From Shewanella loihica PV-4 (lineage in GTDB: Bacteria > Pseudomonadota > Gammaproteobacteria > Enterobacterales > Shewanellaceae): 64,000 nucleotides of DNA. Under the pieces are notes generated by a model. That model saw only the letters and a program-made list of their open reading frames with translations. It did no database searches and was not told the origin of the DNA. The stretch spans positions 2,356,001-2,420,000 of the forward strand of contig NC_009092.1 in assembly GCF_000016065.1 (NCBI RefSeq), written 5' to 3'. Positions 1 through 9,253 of the stretch are shown one piece after another. Made by a program: the position numbers and the translations under genes. Numbering within the stretch: the first letter of the stretch is position 1; every line of letters starts with the position of its first letter.

Positions 1-1230
1 GCTGCAGTTTTGGATGTCGCTACGCTGACAATCGGGCACAAACTTGCGGTGGGCTTCTGGATAGCGCAAATAGTATGTCGGGCCGTGTGAACCTATGATG
101 TGCAGCACGATAAGGGTATCCTTGGTGACACCTTCGGCAAGGCGCTTATCGAGTTCATTCAGCAGCACCTGATCGTAGCAGTAGTGACCGTCGCAGAGCT
201 CTGGGTCGCTATTGAGATCTATGTTGATGTGTTTAACGCGGTCACACACGCCCTTGCAGCCACTGTCATTATCCAGCCAGTCCAGCGAGATACCGGCGTG
301 ATCCAGCACGTCCATGGCGGTGTCCTGGGCCTGTGCCTTGCGCGCGTCATAATCTTCTCTATCCATACTCGAGAACATACAAGGCAGGGACACGGCCGTT
401 GCCGTGCCGCATGACTCGGTATCTTTAAAGGCGATCATGTCATAAGCCTTGGTATGGGCGTTGGTTGGCTTGTCATAGCCATAGTACTCATAGTTATGGG
501 CCCTGGCGGTCTCGCCGACCACAACCACGACCAAGTTAGGCTTGTCGTTATGATCTAGGGTCAGATTCTTGGCATCTTTGCCCTGCACCTTATAGACCAG
601 CGGTTCCTGGAAGTAGTTAACCTTGACATACTTGATCATAGATCCGATGGCATAGGTAGGGACTATGTAGCGCTTCATCTGATCGTTGTTACGGCCAAAG
701 GCGACATAGTTTTGATAATAGAAGAAGCCGATCACCGCGATACCGGCAAGCATAGCGAACATGAAGGCAAGCTTATGCAGTAGCTCTTTGACGAAAGGCT
801 TGTAGACGATATCGGCCTTAAAGATCAGCAGGGCCGGCAGCAATCCGGTCAGGGTAAAGTTTAAGATTGAAGACCAATTAAGATAGGTTAAGGCCTCGGC
901 GCTGTTGGTCTGCACTGTGTTTTCGATCATGCCATAATCGAACACGACGCCATATTGCAGCGCGGCGAAAAACACGCTGGAAGAGATCAGGGTAACGATG
1001 ATGAAAAACGGCTTAAGCAGATACTTAACCGAAAAAAGCGAGAAGATGAAGCTTAACGCGAAGATAAGAAATAGCGGAATGGTGGCAATGAAGAGGTAGT
1101 TAACCTCACCCTGCTTCTCTATACCCTGCTGAACGATCTGAAACAGCGGAATATTAAATACGCCTACATAAAATAACGCGGTGATCAGTGTAAACTGATT
1201 CACCGAAAGGGTTTTAACGCGTGACAGCAC
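1..1230 (-). CDS. eptA: EptA-type lipid A phosphoethanolamine transferase (3' end outside window)
   Basis: Read on the minus strand from a GTG at 1230, the frame stays open for 410 codons and runs off the left edge, so the C-terminus is missing; family members are about 540 residues. The product is an inner-membrane enzyme of the alkaline-phosphatase/sulfatase superfamily that transfers phosphoethanolamine from phosphatidylethanolamine to lipid A. The N-terminal ~170 residues hold about five hydrophobic segments. The periplasmic catalytic domain shows VVVVGETARAHN near residue 238, and the nucleophilic threonine lies in SCGTATAVSLPCMFS near residue 274. An in-frame stop nine codons upstream of the GTG limits the start; the purine-rich GAGAGAA ahead of it is a fair ribosome site. 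It stands alone, with a repeat-rich region upstream. Whether it acts on lipid A or on another acceptor (core sugar, as EptB/C) cannot be decided here. Confidence 0.9.
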   Translation of the reverse strand, partial: MLSRVKTLSVNQFTLITALFYVGVFNIPLFQIVQQGIEKQGEVNYLFIATIPLFLIFALSFIFSLFSVKYLLKPFFIIVTLISSSVFFAALQYGVVFDYGMIENTVQTNSAEALTYLNWSSILNFTLTGLLPALLIFKADIVYKPFVKELLHKLAFMFAMLAGIAVIGFFYYQNYVAFGRNNDQMKRYIVPTYAIGSMIKYVKVNYFQEPLVYKVQGKDAKNLTLDHNDKPNLVVVVVGETARAHNYEYYGYDKPTNAHTKAYDMIAFKDTESCGTATAVSLPCMFSSMDREDYDARKAQAQDTAMDVLDHAGISLDWLDNDSGCKGVCDRVKHINIDLNSDPELCDGHYCYDQVLLNELDKRLAEGVTKDTLIVLHIIGSHGPTYYLRYPEAHRKFVPDCQRSDIQNCS

Positions 1231-1397
1231 TGAGTGTTCTCTCTGTAAATAAACCTAAAATGACGTTAAATAACTCGCCAAGCCGCCGGTTATAACGACC
1301 TGCCAATCAACTAACGCCAAGACTTCTTTTTCATTTCCTGCATTATCTTTCACATCAGGGCCAAACCTAGCCCGAACCAGAAGCAATTCATGCTCTA

Positions 1398-1495
1398 AGC
1401 ACTTAACTTTTAACACTTAGCTAAAAGTACTTAGCGAATAGCAATTCTCGAATAGCACTTAGCTAATAGCACTTCTCACATAGCACTTAGCTATC
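1398..1495. repeat. Seven-copy 14-bp degenerate tandem repeat upstream of eptA
   Basis: Seven consecutive 14-bp units with consensus near AGCACTTAGCTAAT run from 1398 to 1495. Units two to seven begin at 1412, 1426, 1440, 1454, 1468 and 1482. The array lies 168 bp upstream of the eptA start, in a 566-bp gap with no convincing gene. Each unit carries a CTTAGC/TTCTCG core, so it could be a slipped-strand minisatellite or a set of phased sites. Confidence 0.75.
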
Positions 1496-1730
1496 AAAAT
1501 TTTGCCTTTAGTCAAAATTCGGATAGCCTTGGCGCAGAAATGTTGCGGCAATATTACCAATCAACACAGCGCGCCACAATTGTAATCGCTATCCGCCAAC
1601 CAACACAGACACAGAACACCTTTGTTAACAGCTATGATTTAAGGGCGATAGCTGAAAGGCCATTTGTTAACTGCTATTTGCTTATAGCGTAAGCCTATTA
1701 ACCAGCATCTTTGAAAGTTTTGAATTAACA

Positions 1731-1752
1731 CTCGGGAGTTTACACACCCGAG
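1731..1752. other. Inverted repeat downstream of the MarR gene
   Basis: CTCGGG at 1731-1736 and CCCGAG at 1747-1752 can form a six-pair stem with a ten-base loop. It lies 45 bases past the stop of the MarR-family gene. On the minus strand the U-rich run comes before the stem instead of after it, so it is not a standard intrinsic terminator for that gene. Apart from this and the 14-bp repeat, I see nothing in 1231-1796. Confidence 0.35.
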
Positions 1753-1796
1753 GTGAAAAAAAAGTGTTTTTACAGACGCAGTGCATGAGTTGCGGG

Positions 1797-2210
1797 TTAA
1801 AACTCGCTGTTCATGCGCTGAAAAAAACTCAGCAAGAGCTCACGTTCGCTGTCGGAGAACTTAGCGGTAAGTTGATCGGACAAGCCATGGTGCAGTTGGT
1901 CATGCTCCCGGTAGACAGCCTGCCCCTGCTCGGTTAATCCAACCAGAATCGAGCGTCTGTCTTGCTGGTGGGCCTTGCGTGCCACCAGACCCGCCAGCTC
2001 CATCTTATCGATCTGCACCGTCAGAGTACCTGTGGTGATCCCCATTTTCTCCGCCAACTCTTTCATCCGCATGTCACCATTGCCGCCCAAAATCTCTACG
2101 GCATGGATCTGAGGCAAGGAGTGGCCAGCATCCTTGACTACGGCCATCTCCCAAGACGAGAGCTTTTCATAAAATTCGACTATGGTGTGGCTCAATAGGT
2201 CATTATTCAT
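1797..2210 (-). CDS. MarR-family transcriptional regulator
   Basis: A 137-residue winged-helix protein of MarR length and layout. An N-terminal dimerisation helix is followed by the helix-turn-helix around residues 50-75 (MKELAEKMGITTGTLTVQID) and a wing with the MarR-typical DRRSILVGLTEQG at residues 83-95. The gene starts 42 bases after the stop of dmeF on the same strand with no terminator between them, so the two are probably co-transcribed. A role in controlling the efflux pump is inferred only from this adjacency; no ligand-binding residues can be named. I found no clear palindrome upstream of dmeF that would serve as its operator. Confidence 0.85.
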   Translation of the reverse strand: MNNDLLSHTIVEFYEKLSSWEMAVVKDAGHSLPQIHAVEILGGNGDMRMKELAEKMGITTGTLTVQIDKMELAGLVARKAHQQDRRSILVGLTEQGQAVYREHDQLHHGLSDQLTAKFSDSERELLLSFFQRMNSEF

Positions 2211-2252
2211 CTTTAACGCACAATTCCTTTTTAAAGAGTTCGAAACTTAAGC

Positions 2253-3341
2253 TTATTCTGCCACTTGGCAAGCGGTTTGACGGCAAGTGATGAGTTCGAC
2301 CGTCAGATGGTCAATACGTTCAAATTTAGCCAACTTCTGCTTGAAATAGTCCAGCTCCTTCGGCGCATGGCTGACGATAGAGACCATGGCGGCATAATGA
2401 TCGGCGCTAACACGCCAGACGTGAATATCGCTCACCTGATGATCCTGCTCGGCCTCAATCAACTCAACCATCTGATTAACGTATTGTTTCTCTATGCTGG
2501 CATCGAGCAGAATCGGCCCAGTTTGCTTCATCAAGCCCCACGCCCAGCTGGTGATGATCACAGCGCCAACCACGCCCATTACGGGATCTAACCAGGTCAG
2601 TCCCAGATACTTACCGAACAGTAAGGCGCCAATGGCGAGCAGAGAGGTCAAGGCGTCGGCCATTACATGGAAATACGCAGCGCGCAGGTTGTGATCATGA
2701 TGACCCTTGTCACCGTGTGCATGCGCTTTTTCATGTTTATGCTCATGAACATGGTGATGAGCGTCATGCTCGTGGCTATGATCGTGCTCATGGCTGTGAT
2801 CGTGATGATGCCCGTGACTGTGGTCATGACTGTGATCATGATGGTGATTATGATGATGCCCGTGGTGGTGGTGATGTCCATGGTGGTCTTTTAGCAAAAA
2901 GACAGAAATTACATTGACCGTCAGGCCGATCACCGCCACAAAGATCGCTTCGTTAAAGTGGATCTGCTCTGGGTTAAACAGGCGGCTCACCGACTCAACC
3001 ACCATAAGCAGCGCTACCAGTCCGAGCGCGACGGCACTTGTAAAGCCCCCTAAGACGCTTACCTTACCTGTACCAAAGGCAAAATCAGGGCTGTTGGCAT
3101 GTTTCTTCGCATAGTGATAGGCAAACAGGGTAATGAGAAACGCCGCGGCATGGGTCCCCATATGCCAACCGTCGGCCAATAAGGCCATCGAACCGTATAC
3201 GGTACCAGCAACAATCTCGGCGATCATGGTAAATAGGGTTAGCAGCAACACATAACGGGTGTTGCGCTCGCCATCACTGTTTAAATTGGCGAACTGATGA
3301 CTGTGCTGCCAGGGGGCTAGATGATCCTTAACGTTAGACAT
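2253..3341 (-). CDS. dmeF: Cation diffusion facilitator, DmeF-type Co/Ni/Zn efflux pump with His-rich loop
   Basis: A 362-residue inner-membrane metal/proton antiporter of the CDF family. The early NTRYVLLLTLFTMIAEIVAG and LLADGWHMGTHAAAF segments match the DmeF branch, whose second helix carries the metal-site residues in DGWHMGTH. Six membrane segments are interrupted between the fourth and fifth by an exceptional loop, residues ~155-220, made mostly of His, Asp and Glu, with HDHNLRAAYFHVMADALTS leading into the fifth helix. A cytoplasmic C-terminal domain of about 80 residues follows. Such loops bind Zn, Ni or Co and tune transport in characterised homologues. A MarR-family gene lies directly downstream. 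The substrate metal is not fixed by sequence; Co, Ni, Cd and Zn are all possible. Confidence 0.88.
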   Translation of the reverse strand: MSNVKDHLAPWQHSHQFANLNSDGERNTRYVLLLTLFTMIAEIVAGTVYGSMALLADGWHMGTHAAAFLITLFAYHYAKKHANSPDFAFGTGKVSVLGGFTSAVALGLVALLMVVESVSRLFNPEQIHFNEAIFVAVIGLTVNVISVFLLKDHHGHHHHHGHHHNHHHDHSHDHSHGHHHDHSHEHDHSHEHDAHHHVHEHKHEKAHAHGDKGHHDHNLRAAYFHVMADALTSLLAIGALLFGKYLGLTWLDPVMGVVGAVIITSWAWGLMKQTGPILLDASIEKQYVNQMVELIEAEQDHQVSDIHVWRVSADHYAAMVSIVSHAPKELDYFKQKLAKFERIDHLTVELITCRQTACQVAE

Positions 3342-3367
3342 GAATGTTTCTCTATTTGTTTTTATTG

Positions 3368-3478
3368 GTTAACTTTGGCTAGTTAACTGTTGGTTGTTTA
3401 ACTTGGGTTGATTAACTTTTAACGGTTAACTTCTACTGGTTCGTATAAAGGTTCGTACATCGGCTCGTATATTGATTC
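3368..3478. repeat. Two abutting degenerate tandem repeats between dmeF and ecotin
   Basis: Five units of about 14 bp built on GTTAAC (3368-3437, consensus near GGTTAACTTTGGTT) are followed at once by three or four units of 13-14 bp built on TTCGTA (3438-3478). They fill part of the 400-bp gap between the divergent dmeF and eco genes. The rest of the gap is AT-rich, with TTGCTT and TATGCT near 3670-3695 as a possible eco promoter. Confidence 0.6.
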
Positions 3479-3741
3479 GAAGCTAGCAGTTTGTGTTTAT
3501 CCGTACCCGAGACGCTCAGCCCAAATACTTTGAAAGCCAAACAGTCAGAATATTAACTAGTTTGATTTTCAAAGTAAACAAATATGAGATGCTCGAATAG
3601 AAAACTGCCATTCTCGTCACAAGCCATCTTAAAAATTAACTAAAAACAATTAAATAAAAATTATTTCTTTGCTTTTAACCCTTTTCCTCTATGCTAGCGT
3701 TTATACCTGTATAACCGTTCAATTTAACGCTAGGAGCTTTC

Positions 3742-4299
3742 ATGAAATTACCATTGAACAAATATACATCTGCCCTATTATTCGGCCTGGGTCTCTCCCT
3801 TAGCACCTTCTGTGCCCAGGCGACCAGTCCTGCTAAGCCACAACAGTTAACCATGCCCGTCGCAATAAGCTACTCTGCAAGCGATTATCAAGCCGAGGAT
3901 GCGACTAAGATGTTTCCCGCACCAACTGACGGCCTGGTGCAACACATTCTTACCCTGCCAAAGCTTGCCAATGAGGGCGACTATCGCCTGGAGATAGCCA
4001 TCGGCCGTAGCGAAGAGGTAGATTGCAACAAGCATGGGCTGTCGGGGGAGATAACTCAGCATACGGTAAAAGGCTGGGGCTATAACTACTATCAGGTTGA
4101 TGCCATACATCAAGGTCCTAGCACCATGATGGCCTGTTTCGATAAGGCAAAGAAGACAGCATTTCTCACCCTGCCTGAGAAACTTACCTTAGCCTACGAC
4201 AGTCGCTTACCTAAGGTGTTTTACTTGCCAGCAGGTGCTCAGCTTAGATACCGCATCTGGCAGGCCAGCAGCGACTACCAGTACAGCGAAGCCAAGTAG
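3742..4299 (+). CDS. eco: Ecotin, periplasmic serine-protease inhibitor
   Basis: A 185-residue secreted protein. A signal peptide covers residues 1-27 (hydrophobic ALLFGLGLSLSTF, cleavage after CAQA). The mature part matches ecotin along its length: the conserved EVDCNKHGLSGE, GWGYNYYQVD and the primary reactive loop STMMAC with methionine at P1, held by the cysteine pair of the 50s loop. The late block LPKVFYLPAGAQLRYRIW matches the secondary-site region. Ecotin is a dimeric periplasmic inhibitor of trypsin-fold proteases and is thought to shield cells from host or predator proteases. The mature start is longer than in E. coli by some 20 residues. It is monocistronic, with a ribosome site AGGAG before the ATG and a shared terminator downstream. 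Confidence 0.95.
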   Translation: MKLPLNKYTSALLFGLGLSLSTFCAQATSPAKPQQLTMPVAISYSASDYQAEDATKMFPAPTDGLVQHILTLPKLANEGDYRLEIAIGRSEEVDCNKHGLSGEITQHTVKGWGYNYYQVDAIHQGPSTMMACFDKAKKTAFLTLPEKLTLAYDSRLPKVFYLPAGAQLRYRIWQASSDYQYSEAK

Positions 4300-4346
4300 T
4301 TGTGTTCAGCCTTACGGCCTGTAGCTCATATTAATCAGATACAAAA

Positions 4347-4370
4347 AAACCTCTGCCTAGGCAGAGGTTT
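4347..4370. terminator. Bidirectional intrinsic terminator between eco and eda
   Basis: An uninterrupted AACCTCTGCC/GGCAGAGGTT hairpin is flanked by an A-run on the left and a T-run on the right, so it can terminate both eco and the zwf-pgl-edd-eda transcript that converge on it. Confidence 0.9.
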
Positions 4371-4401
4371 TTATATTGCTATCTGTATTTAGAAGCAGTT
4401 A

Positions 4402-5043
4402 TTACAGGCCGTTGATAGCGTCTTTACACAACTGAGTGATACGCGCCCAGTCGCCCTGCTCCATGGCATCGGTTGGGGCAATCCAGCTGCCACCGATACA
4501 ATCGACATTCTTAAGCGCCAAATAATCTTTGTAGCTGCTCGGGGTAATGCCGCCGGTTGGGCAGAAACGTATGTCGGCTAGCGGACCCGAGAAGGCCTTC
4601 AGCGCATTCACGCCACCAGATGCCTCCGCCGGGAAGAACTTAAAGTTGGTGTAACCCAAGGCCATACCCGCCATCACCTCAGAGATGCTAGCAACGCCAG
4701 GGATTAACGGCACACTGCCTTTCATCGCCGCCTTTAGCAGGTCAGGCGTGGCACCCGGGGTGATCACAAACTGAGCGCCGGCATCGATTGCCTGCTGCAG
4801 CTGCGCTTCGTTGAGCACAGTACCCGCACCGACTAAGGCTTCGGGCACCTCTTTGGCGATCTTGGTGATCGCTTCCAGCGCACAAGGGGTACGCAGCGTC
4901 ACTTCCAATACGCTGATGCCACCCTCAACCAGGGCTCTGGCGAGTGGAACCGCATCCTCAATCTTATTAATCACCATGACGGGAACGATCGGGCTACGTT
5001 TAAAAATATCTTGGGGTTGAATTGACCAGTTATTCTCAGCCAT
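4402..5043 (-). CDS. eda: KDPG/KHG aldolase, Entner-Doudoroff pathway
   Basis: A 213-residue cytosolic class I aldolase that splits 2-keto-3-deoxy-6-phosphogluconate into pyruvate and glyceraldehyde 3-phosphate. The family landmarks are [15 protein letters not shown] (catalytic Glu region), [23 protein letters not shown], and the Schiff-base lysine in [11 protein letters not shown], with the phosphate-binding FCPTGGI near the C-terminus. I chose the ATG at 5043: a longer reading from TTG at 5061 would put the start inside the TGAGGAAG ribosome-binding site. It is the last gene of the zwf-pgl-edd-eda operon, 21 bases after edd, and ends at a convergent terminator shared with ecotin. Confidence 0.96.
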   Translation of the reverse strand: MAENNWSIQPQDIFKRSPIVPVMVINKIEDAVPLARALVEGGISVLEVTLRTPCALEAITKIAKEVPEALVGAGTVLNEAQLQQAIDAGAQFVITPGATPDLLKAAMKGSVPLIPGVASISEVMAGMALGYTNFKFFPAEASGGVNALKAFSGPLADIRFCPTGGITPSSYKDYLALKNVDCIGGSWIAPTDAMEQGDWARITQLCKDAINGL

Positions 5044-5064
5044 TGCTAAAAGCTTCCTCAATGA

Positions 5065-6891
5065 TTAATAATTTTCGTCTATGGTCGTGGTGCAGCGTGC
5101 ACCCGTCTCTGGACTACTTAAATTGGAACGCAGCGCCGCAAACAGTTCGCGGCCCATGCCGAAACTGGTACTGCGTAGATCGACTTTTTCCACTTCACGA
5201 CTCGCCAGTACAGCCTCATCGACCAGCAGGCTCACCTCACCAGTATTGGCATCGACACGAATCAGGTCACCATTTTCAACTTTAGCGATCAGACCACCGT
5301 CTAATGCCTCTGGCGTCAAATGGATCGCCGCAGGCACCTTACCGGATGCACCAGACATACGGCCATCGGTCAGCAGCGCGACCTTAAAGCCTTTATCCTG
5401 TAGCGAGCCCAGAATAGGCGTCAATTTATGCAGCTCAGGCATACCGTTCGCCTTAGGTCCCTGACCTTTAACCACGACCACGCAGTCTCTGTCGAGCTCT
5501 CCGGCCTTAAACAAGCCTTCGAGTTTGTTCTGATCGTCGATCACCACGGCAGGCGCCTCGACGAATCGGTGCGACTCTGCAACCGCTGAAACCTTGATCA
5601 CCGCGCGGCCCAGGTTACCCTTAAGCAGTTTTAATCCGCCGTTGGCCTGGAATGGCGATGCCACGGCCGTCAGTACCTCTTTATCCAAAGATTCGTTTGG
5701 GCCTTCGACCCAAACCAATTCATTGTCGATAAGGCGTGGCTCCTGAGTGTAACGACGCAGACCAGGACCGGCCACCGTCAACACATCTTCATGCAGCAGT
5801 CCGGCATCGAGCAGTTCCTTGATCAGGAAGGCCATACCGCCAGCTGCGTGGAAGTGGTTGATGTCGGCGTGACCGTTAGGATAGACGCGAGCAAGTAACG
5901 GCACGGCGTCTGACAGCTCAGAGAAATCATCCCAGTTGACGATAATGCCGGCAGCACGGGCAGCGGCAACGATATGCATGGTCAGGTTGGTTGAGCCACC
6001 CGTTGCCAGCAAGGCAACTATGCCATTGACCACAGATTTTTCGTTAACCACTTCACCGATAGGCGTGTATTGGGTACCCATCTCGGTGAGACGGCACACC
6101 TGCTTAGCCGCCATCTTATTGAGGGCTTCACGCAGCGGATCATCAGGATTCACGAAAGAGGAACCTGGCAGTTGCAGACCCATTACCTCCAGCATCAGCT
6201 GGTTGCTGTTTGCCGTACCATAGAAGGTACAGGTGCCTGCACTGTGATAAGACTTAGATTCAGCTTCCAATAGCGCAGCGCGATCCACCTGCCCCTGGGC
6301 AAACTTTTGACGTACCCGCGCCTTCTCCTTGTTAGGAATACCGGATTTCATCGGGCCGGCTGGCACAAACAACATAGGCAGATGACCGAAGCTCAGAGCG
6401 CCGATCAACAGACCAGGAACTATCTTGTCACAGATCCCCAGTAGCAAGGCGCCGTCAAACATGTTGTGAGACAGACCCACAGCCGTTGACATGGCGATTA
6501 CCTCACGGCTAAGCAGGCTGAGCTCCATGCCGGGTTGCCCTTGGGTCACACCGTCACACATGGCTGGAACACCGGCTGCTACCTGGGCAACACTGCCAAC
6601 TTCGTGACAGGCGTCTTTCAGCAGCTGAGGGTAGTGCTCGTATGGCTGATGGGCCGATAACATATCGTTGAAGGCGGTGACAATACCTATGTTGGCTTTG
6701 TTAAATGCCTTGATGGCATTCTTATCCGCCGGGCTACAGGCGGCAAAACCGTGGGCTAAGTTGCCACAGCTTAGGCTGCTGCGATGAACGCCATTGGCTT
6801 TTGCTTCGCCCAGCGCCGCAAGATACTTTGCACGAGTCGCTTGGCTTCTGGCAATGATCCTGTCGGTCACTGACTGTACTACTGAATGCAT
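5065..6891 (-). CDS. edd: 6-phosphogluconate dehydratase
   Basis: A 608-residue dehydratase of the IlvD/Edd family, the usual length, converting 6-phosphogluconate to KDPG. It carries the family's Fe-S cysteines in [25 protein letters not shown] and the [14 protein letters not shown] block, and the C-terminal [19 protein letters not shown] signature that binds the substrate. The start at 6891 has a good AAGGAGCG site and sits nine bases past the pgl stop. With eda it forms the two-step Entner-Doudoroff branch fed by zwf and pgl. The cluster is regulated by HexR in Shewanella, and a matching operator lies ahead of zwf here. Confidence 0.97.
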   Translation of the reverse strand: MHSVVQSVTDRIIARSQATRAKYLAALGEAKANGVHRSSLSCGNLAHGFAACSPADKNAIKAFNKANIGIVTAFNDMLSAHQPYEHYPQLLKDACHEVGSVAQVAAGVPAMCDGVTQGQPGMELSLLSREVIAMSTAVGLSHNMFDGALLLGICDKIVPGLLIGALSFGHLPMLFVPAGPMKSGIPNKEKARVRQKFAQGQVDRAALLEAESKSYHSAGTCTFYGTANSNQLMLEVMGLQLPGSSFVNPDDPLREALNKMAAKQVCRLTEMGTQYTPIGEVVNEKSVVNGIVALLATGGSTNLTMHIVAAARAAGIIVNWDDFSELSDAVPLLARVYPNGHADINHFHAAGGMAFLIKELLDAGLLHEDVLTVAGPGLRRYTQEPRLIDNELVWVEGPNESLDKEVLTAVASPFQANGGLKLLKGNLGRAVIKVSAVAESHRFVEAPAVVIDDQNKLEGLFKAGELDRDCVVVVKGQGPKANGMPELHKLTPILGSLQDKGFKVALLTDGRMSGASGKVPAAIHLTPEALDGGLIAKVENGDLIRVDANTGEVSLLVDEAVLASREVEKVDLRSTSFGMGRELFAALRSNLSSPETGARCTTTIDENY

Positions 6892-6900
6892 AATCGCTCC

Positions 6901-7599
6901 TTAAGCGCTCCAATAAACATCGACGGGTGTCTTATGCTGGGCAAGTACCGCACGTATCGGCATCGCCTTGGCATCGTCATTCTCAAGCGCTTGTCGGTAA
7001 ACGGCGAGCTTCTGTTCACCGACTATGTGTAAATAGATTTGGCGTGACGCTAAAATCCCCTGCTTAGAGATGGTCATGCGACCATGGGGCGCCTCGCCCG
7101 GATTCACCGCCAGACACAGCGCCTGAGTAGTCAGCGCCTGTTCAATCTCCTTAGCGCACGGGAACCAGGAGCAGGTATGGCCGTCATTGCCCATGCCAAG
7201 TACCACCACATCGAAGGGCCTCGGGAAGTTGGCTAGTTGCTCTATGGCCATGTCGACACCAGCCTCTGGCGTGGCAAACATATTCTTCAGGCCGCGAAAC
7301 TTGGCGCCCGCGGCGCGGTTTTGCAGCAGGTGCTGTCTCACCAAGCGCTCGTTGGAATCGCTGTGCTCGCTATCGACCCAGCGCTCATCGGCCAGGGTGA
7401 TATAGACATCGTTCCACTCAATCGCCTTCTGACTCAGCAGCTTAAACAGTGCCAGCGGTGTCGAGCCGCCAGACACTACCAGGCTAGCCTTACCGCGGGC
7501 GTCGATAGCCGCCTGAAGCTGCTCGGCGATGCGATCGGCAAGCTGCGCCTCCAGGCTGGTTTTGCTATCAAAAGATTTGAATACGGATTCTTTAATCAT
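6901..7599 (-). CDS. pgl: 6-phosphogluconolactonase
   Basis: A 232-residue DevB/Pgl-type lactonase that hydrolyses 6-phosphogluconolactone made by Zwf. The glucosamine-6-phosphate-isomerase fold is seen from SLVVSGGSTPLALFKLL (phosphate loop), VYITLADERWVD and VVVLGMGNDGHTCSWFP, the last holding the catalytic histidine region. Length is normal. The gene begins 12 bases after zwf and ends nine bases before edd, so it is an internal gene of the operon. Confidence 0.95.
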   Translation of the reverse strand: MIKESVFKSFDSKTSLEAQLADRIAEQLQAAIDARGKASLVVSGGSTPLALFKLLSQKAIEWNDVYITLADERWVDSEHSDSNERLVRQHLLQNRAAGAKFRGLKNMFATPEAGVDMAIEQLANFPRPFDVVVLGMGNDGHTCSWFPCAKEIEQALTTQALCLAVNPGEAPHGRMTISKQGILASRQIYLHIVGEQKLAVYRQALENDDAKAMPIRAVLAQHKTPVDVYWSA

Positions 7600-7611
7600 C
7601 TTAAAATCCCC

Positions 7612-9084
7612 TTATTCGTCCCAAGAGCGGCCGTCTTTAGCGATCAAAGCAACTGAGGCCACAGGGCCCCAGCTACCGGCTGGGTATGGCTTAGGCTTCT
7701 CATTGCTCTCTTCCCACGCCTGAATGATGCCGTCGACCCAGGTCCATGCCTGCTCAACTTCATCGCGGCGTACGAATAGCGCCTGATTACCCAGCATGGC
7801 TTCGAGCAGCAGACGCTCATAGGCATCGGCGATACGATCGTTCTTGAAAGTATCGGAGAAACTCAAGTCCAGCTTAGTGGTTTGCAGTCTTTGTTTCTGC
7901 TCAAGACCCGGCACCTTGTTCATCATCTGGATCTCAACGCCTTCGTGAGGTTGCAGACGAATCGTCAGCTTGTTTGGCGGCAGGTTACGGTAGCTTGAGC
8001 GATACAGGTTGTGTGGTGGGTTCTTGAAATAGACAACGATTTCAGAACTCTTGGTCGGCATACGCTTGCCGCTACGCAGATAGAAAGGCACACCGGCCCA
8101 ACGCCAGTTGTCGATATCGACGCGCAGGGCGACGAAGGTTTCGGCGTGAGACTGAGTATTTGCGCCCTCTTCCTCCAAGTAGCCAGGCACTGGCGCCCCT
8201 TTGAGGAAACCGGCCGAGTACTGTCCGCGCACCGTGTTTTCATAGATGTTATCGGCATCTATCTTACGCAGTGACTTAAGCACTTTTACCTTCTCATCGC
8301 GAATGCTGTCAGCATCTAGGTTTACCGGCGGATCCATGGCGACCAAGGTAAGTACCTGTAGCAAATGGTTTTGGATCATGTCGCGCATCTGACCGGCTTT
8401 ATCGAAATAGCCCCAACGCCCTTCGATGCCCACCTCTTCGGCAACGGTGATCTGCACATGATCAATCGTACGGTTATCCCACTTAGAGGCAAACAAGGAG
8501 TTGGCGAATCGCAGCGCGATCAGGTTCTGTACCGTCTCTTTACCTAGGTAGTGGTCGATACGATAGACCTGGTTTTCATTAAAGTAGGCGCTGACTTGAT
8601 CGTTGATGACTTTAGAAGAAGCGAGATCTGAGCCGATGGGCTTTTCGAGGACGACACGGGTATCAGGATAGATAAGGTTTTGTTCATGCAGGCAGCGACA
8701 GATATCGCCGAAGATGGCCGGCGGCGTCGCGAAGTAGTTCACCATGACGCGCTTCTTGGGCTCGAGGATCTCATGGAAGGCACTGTAACCTTCAGCCTCG
8801 GTGAAGTTAGTCCCAATATAAACACAGCGCTTTAGGAATCGCTCGAGGGTTTCATCACACAGGGCTTCTTTAACGAAGCTCTTTAATGCCGTGACAACCA
8901 GCTCCTGATACTCATCATGGCTAAAGGCGTCTTTGGCTACTCCGACTATCTTAGTCTCCTCATTGAGTAGACCTGCCTTATCCAGCTGATAAAGAGAAGG
9001 GAGTAACTTACGTCTGGCGAGATCGCCTTTGGTGCCGAACAATACAAAATCACAAGCTTTGGCTTCTGGTGATGTCATGCCCAT
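7612..9084 (-). CDS. zwf: Glucose-6-phosphate dehydrogenase
   Basis: A 490-residue NADP-dependent dehydrogenase opening both the oxidative pentose-phosphate and Entner-Doudoroff routes. It shows the N-terminal dinucleotide loop FVLFGTKGDLARRKLLPSL, the KPIGSD block, and the active-site signature RIDHYLGKE with its substrate-binding lysine and catalytic histidine. The ATG at 9084 follows AGGAG; a second ATG two codons later is possible. It is the first gene of the operon and is transcribed divergently from hexR across a 308-bp region with HexR-like operators. Confidence 0.97.
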   Translation of the reverse strand: MGMTSPEAKACDFVLFGTKGDLARRKLLPSLYQLDKAGLLNEETKIVGVAKDAFSHDEYQELVVTALKSFVKEALCDETLERFLKRCVYIGTNFTEAEGYSAFHEILEPKKRVMVNYFATPPAIFGDICRCLHEQNLIYPDTRVVLEKPIGSDLASSKVINDQVSAYFNENQVYRIDHYLGKETVQNLIALRFANSLFASKWDNRTIDHVQITVAEEVGIEGRWGYFDKAGQMRDMIQNHLLQVLTLVAMDPPVNLDADSIRDEKVKVLKSLRKIDADNIYENTVRGQYSAGFLKGAPVPGYLEEEGANTQSHAETFVALRVDIDNWRWAGVPFYLRSGKRMPTKSSEIVVYFKNPPHNLYRSSYRNLPPNKLTIRLQPHEGVEIQMMNKVPGLEQKQRLQTTKLDLSFSDTFKNDRIADAYERLLLEAMLGNQALFVRRDEVEQAWTWVDGIIQAWEESNEKPKPYPAGSWGPVASVALIAKDGRSWDE

Positions 9085-9144
9085 AGCTTAAAAATCTCCT
9101 ATGTACTGTGTCCCATCGTTTCGATGAGAAGCTCACATGTTTGT

Positions 9145-9159
9145 TGTAATATAACAACA
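9145..9159. promoter_or_regulatory. HexR-like operator upstream of zwf
   Basis: TGTAATATAACAACA agrees with the published Shewanella/gammaproteobacterial HexR motif TGTAATwwwATTACA at 13 of 15 positions. It lies 61 bases before the zwf start, where bound HexR would overlap the promoter. It is embedded in a wider TGTTG...CAACA inverted repeat. Confidence 0.7.
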
Positions 9160-9253
9160 GAATTTGTTAATTGCATCTAAATTTTGCAAAAAATGACCTA
9201 TTAGTAAACTAGCAACGAGACACCAAAATCTGATATGCTTTTTGTGATTAAAT

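Noticed and set aside
2663..2917. Several frames within the dmeF His-rich loop
   Set aside because: Met/Thr/Ile-rich translations arise from reading the CAT/GAC-rich codons in other frames or on the other strand.
6901..7599. Glucosamine-6-phosphate deaminase as an alternative for pgl
   Set aside because: The GNDGHTCSWFP motif, the length and the place between zwf and edd fit 6-phosphogluconolactonase.
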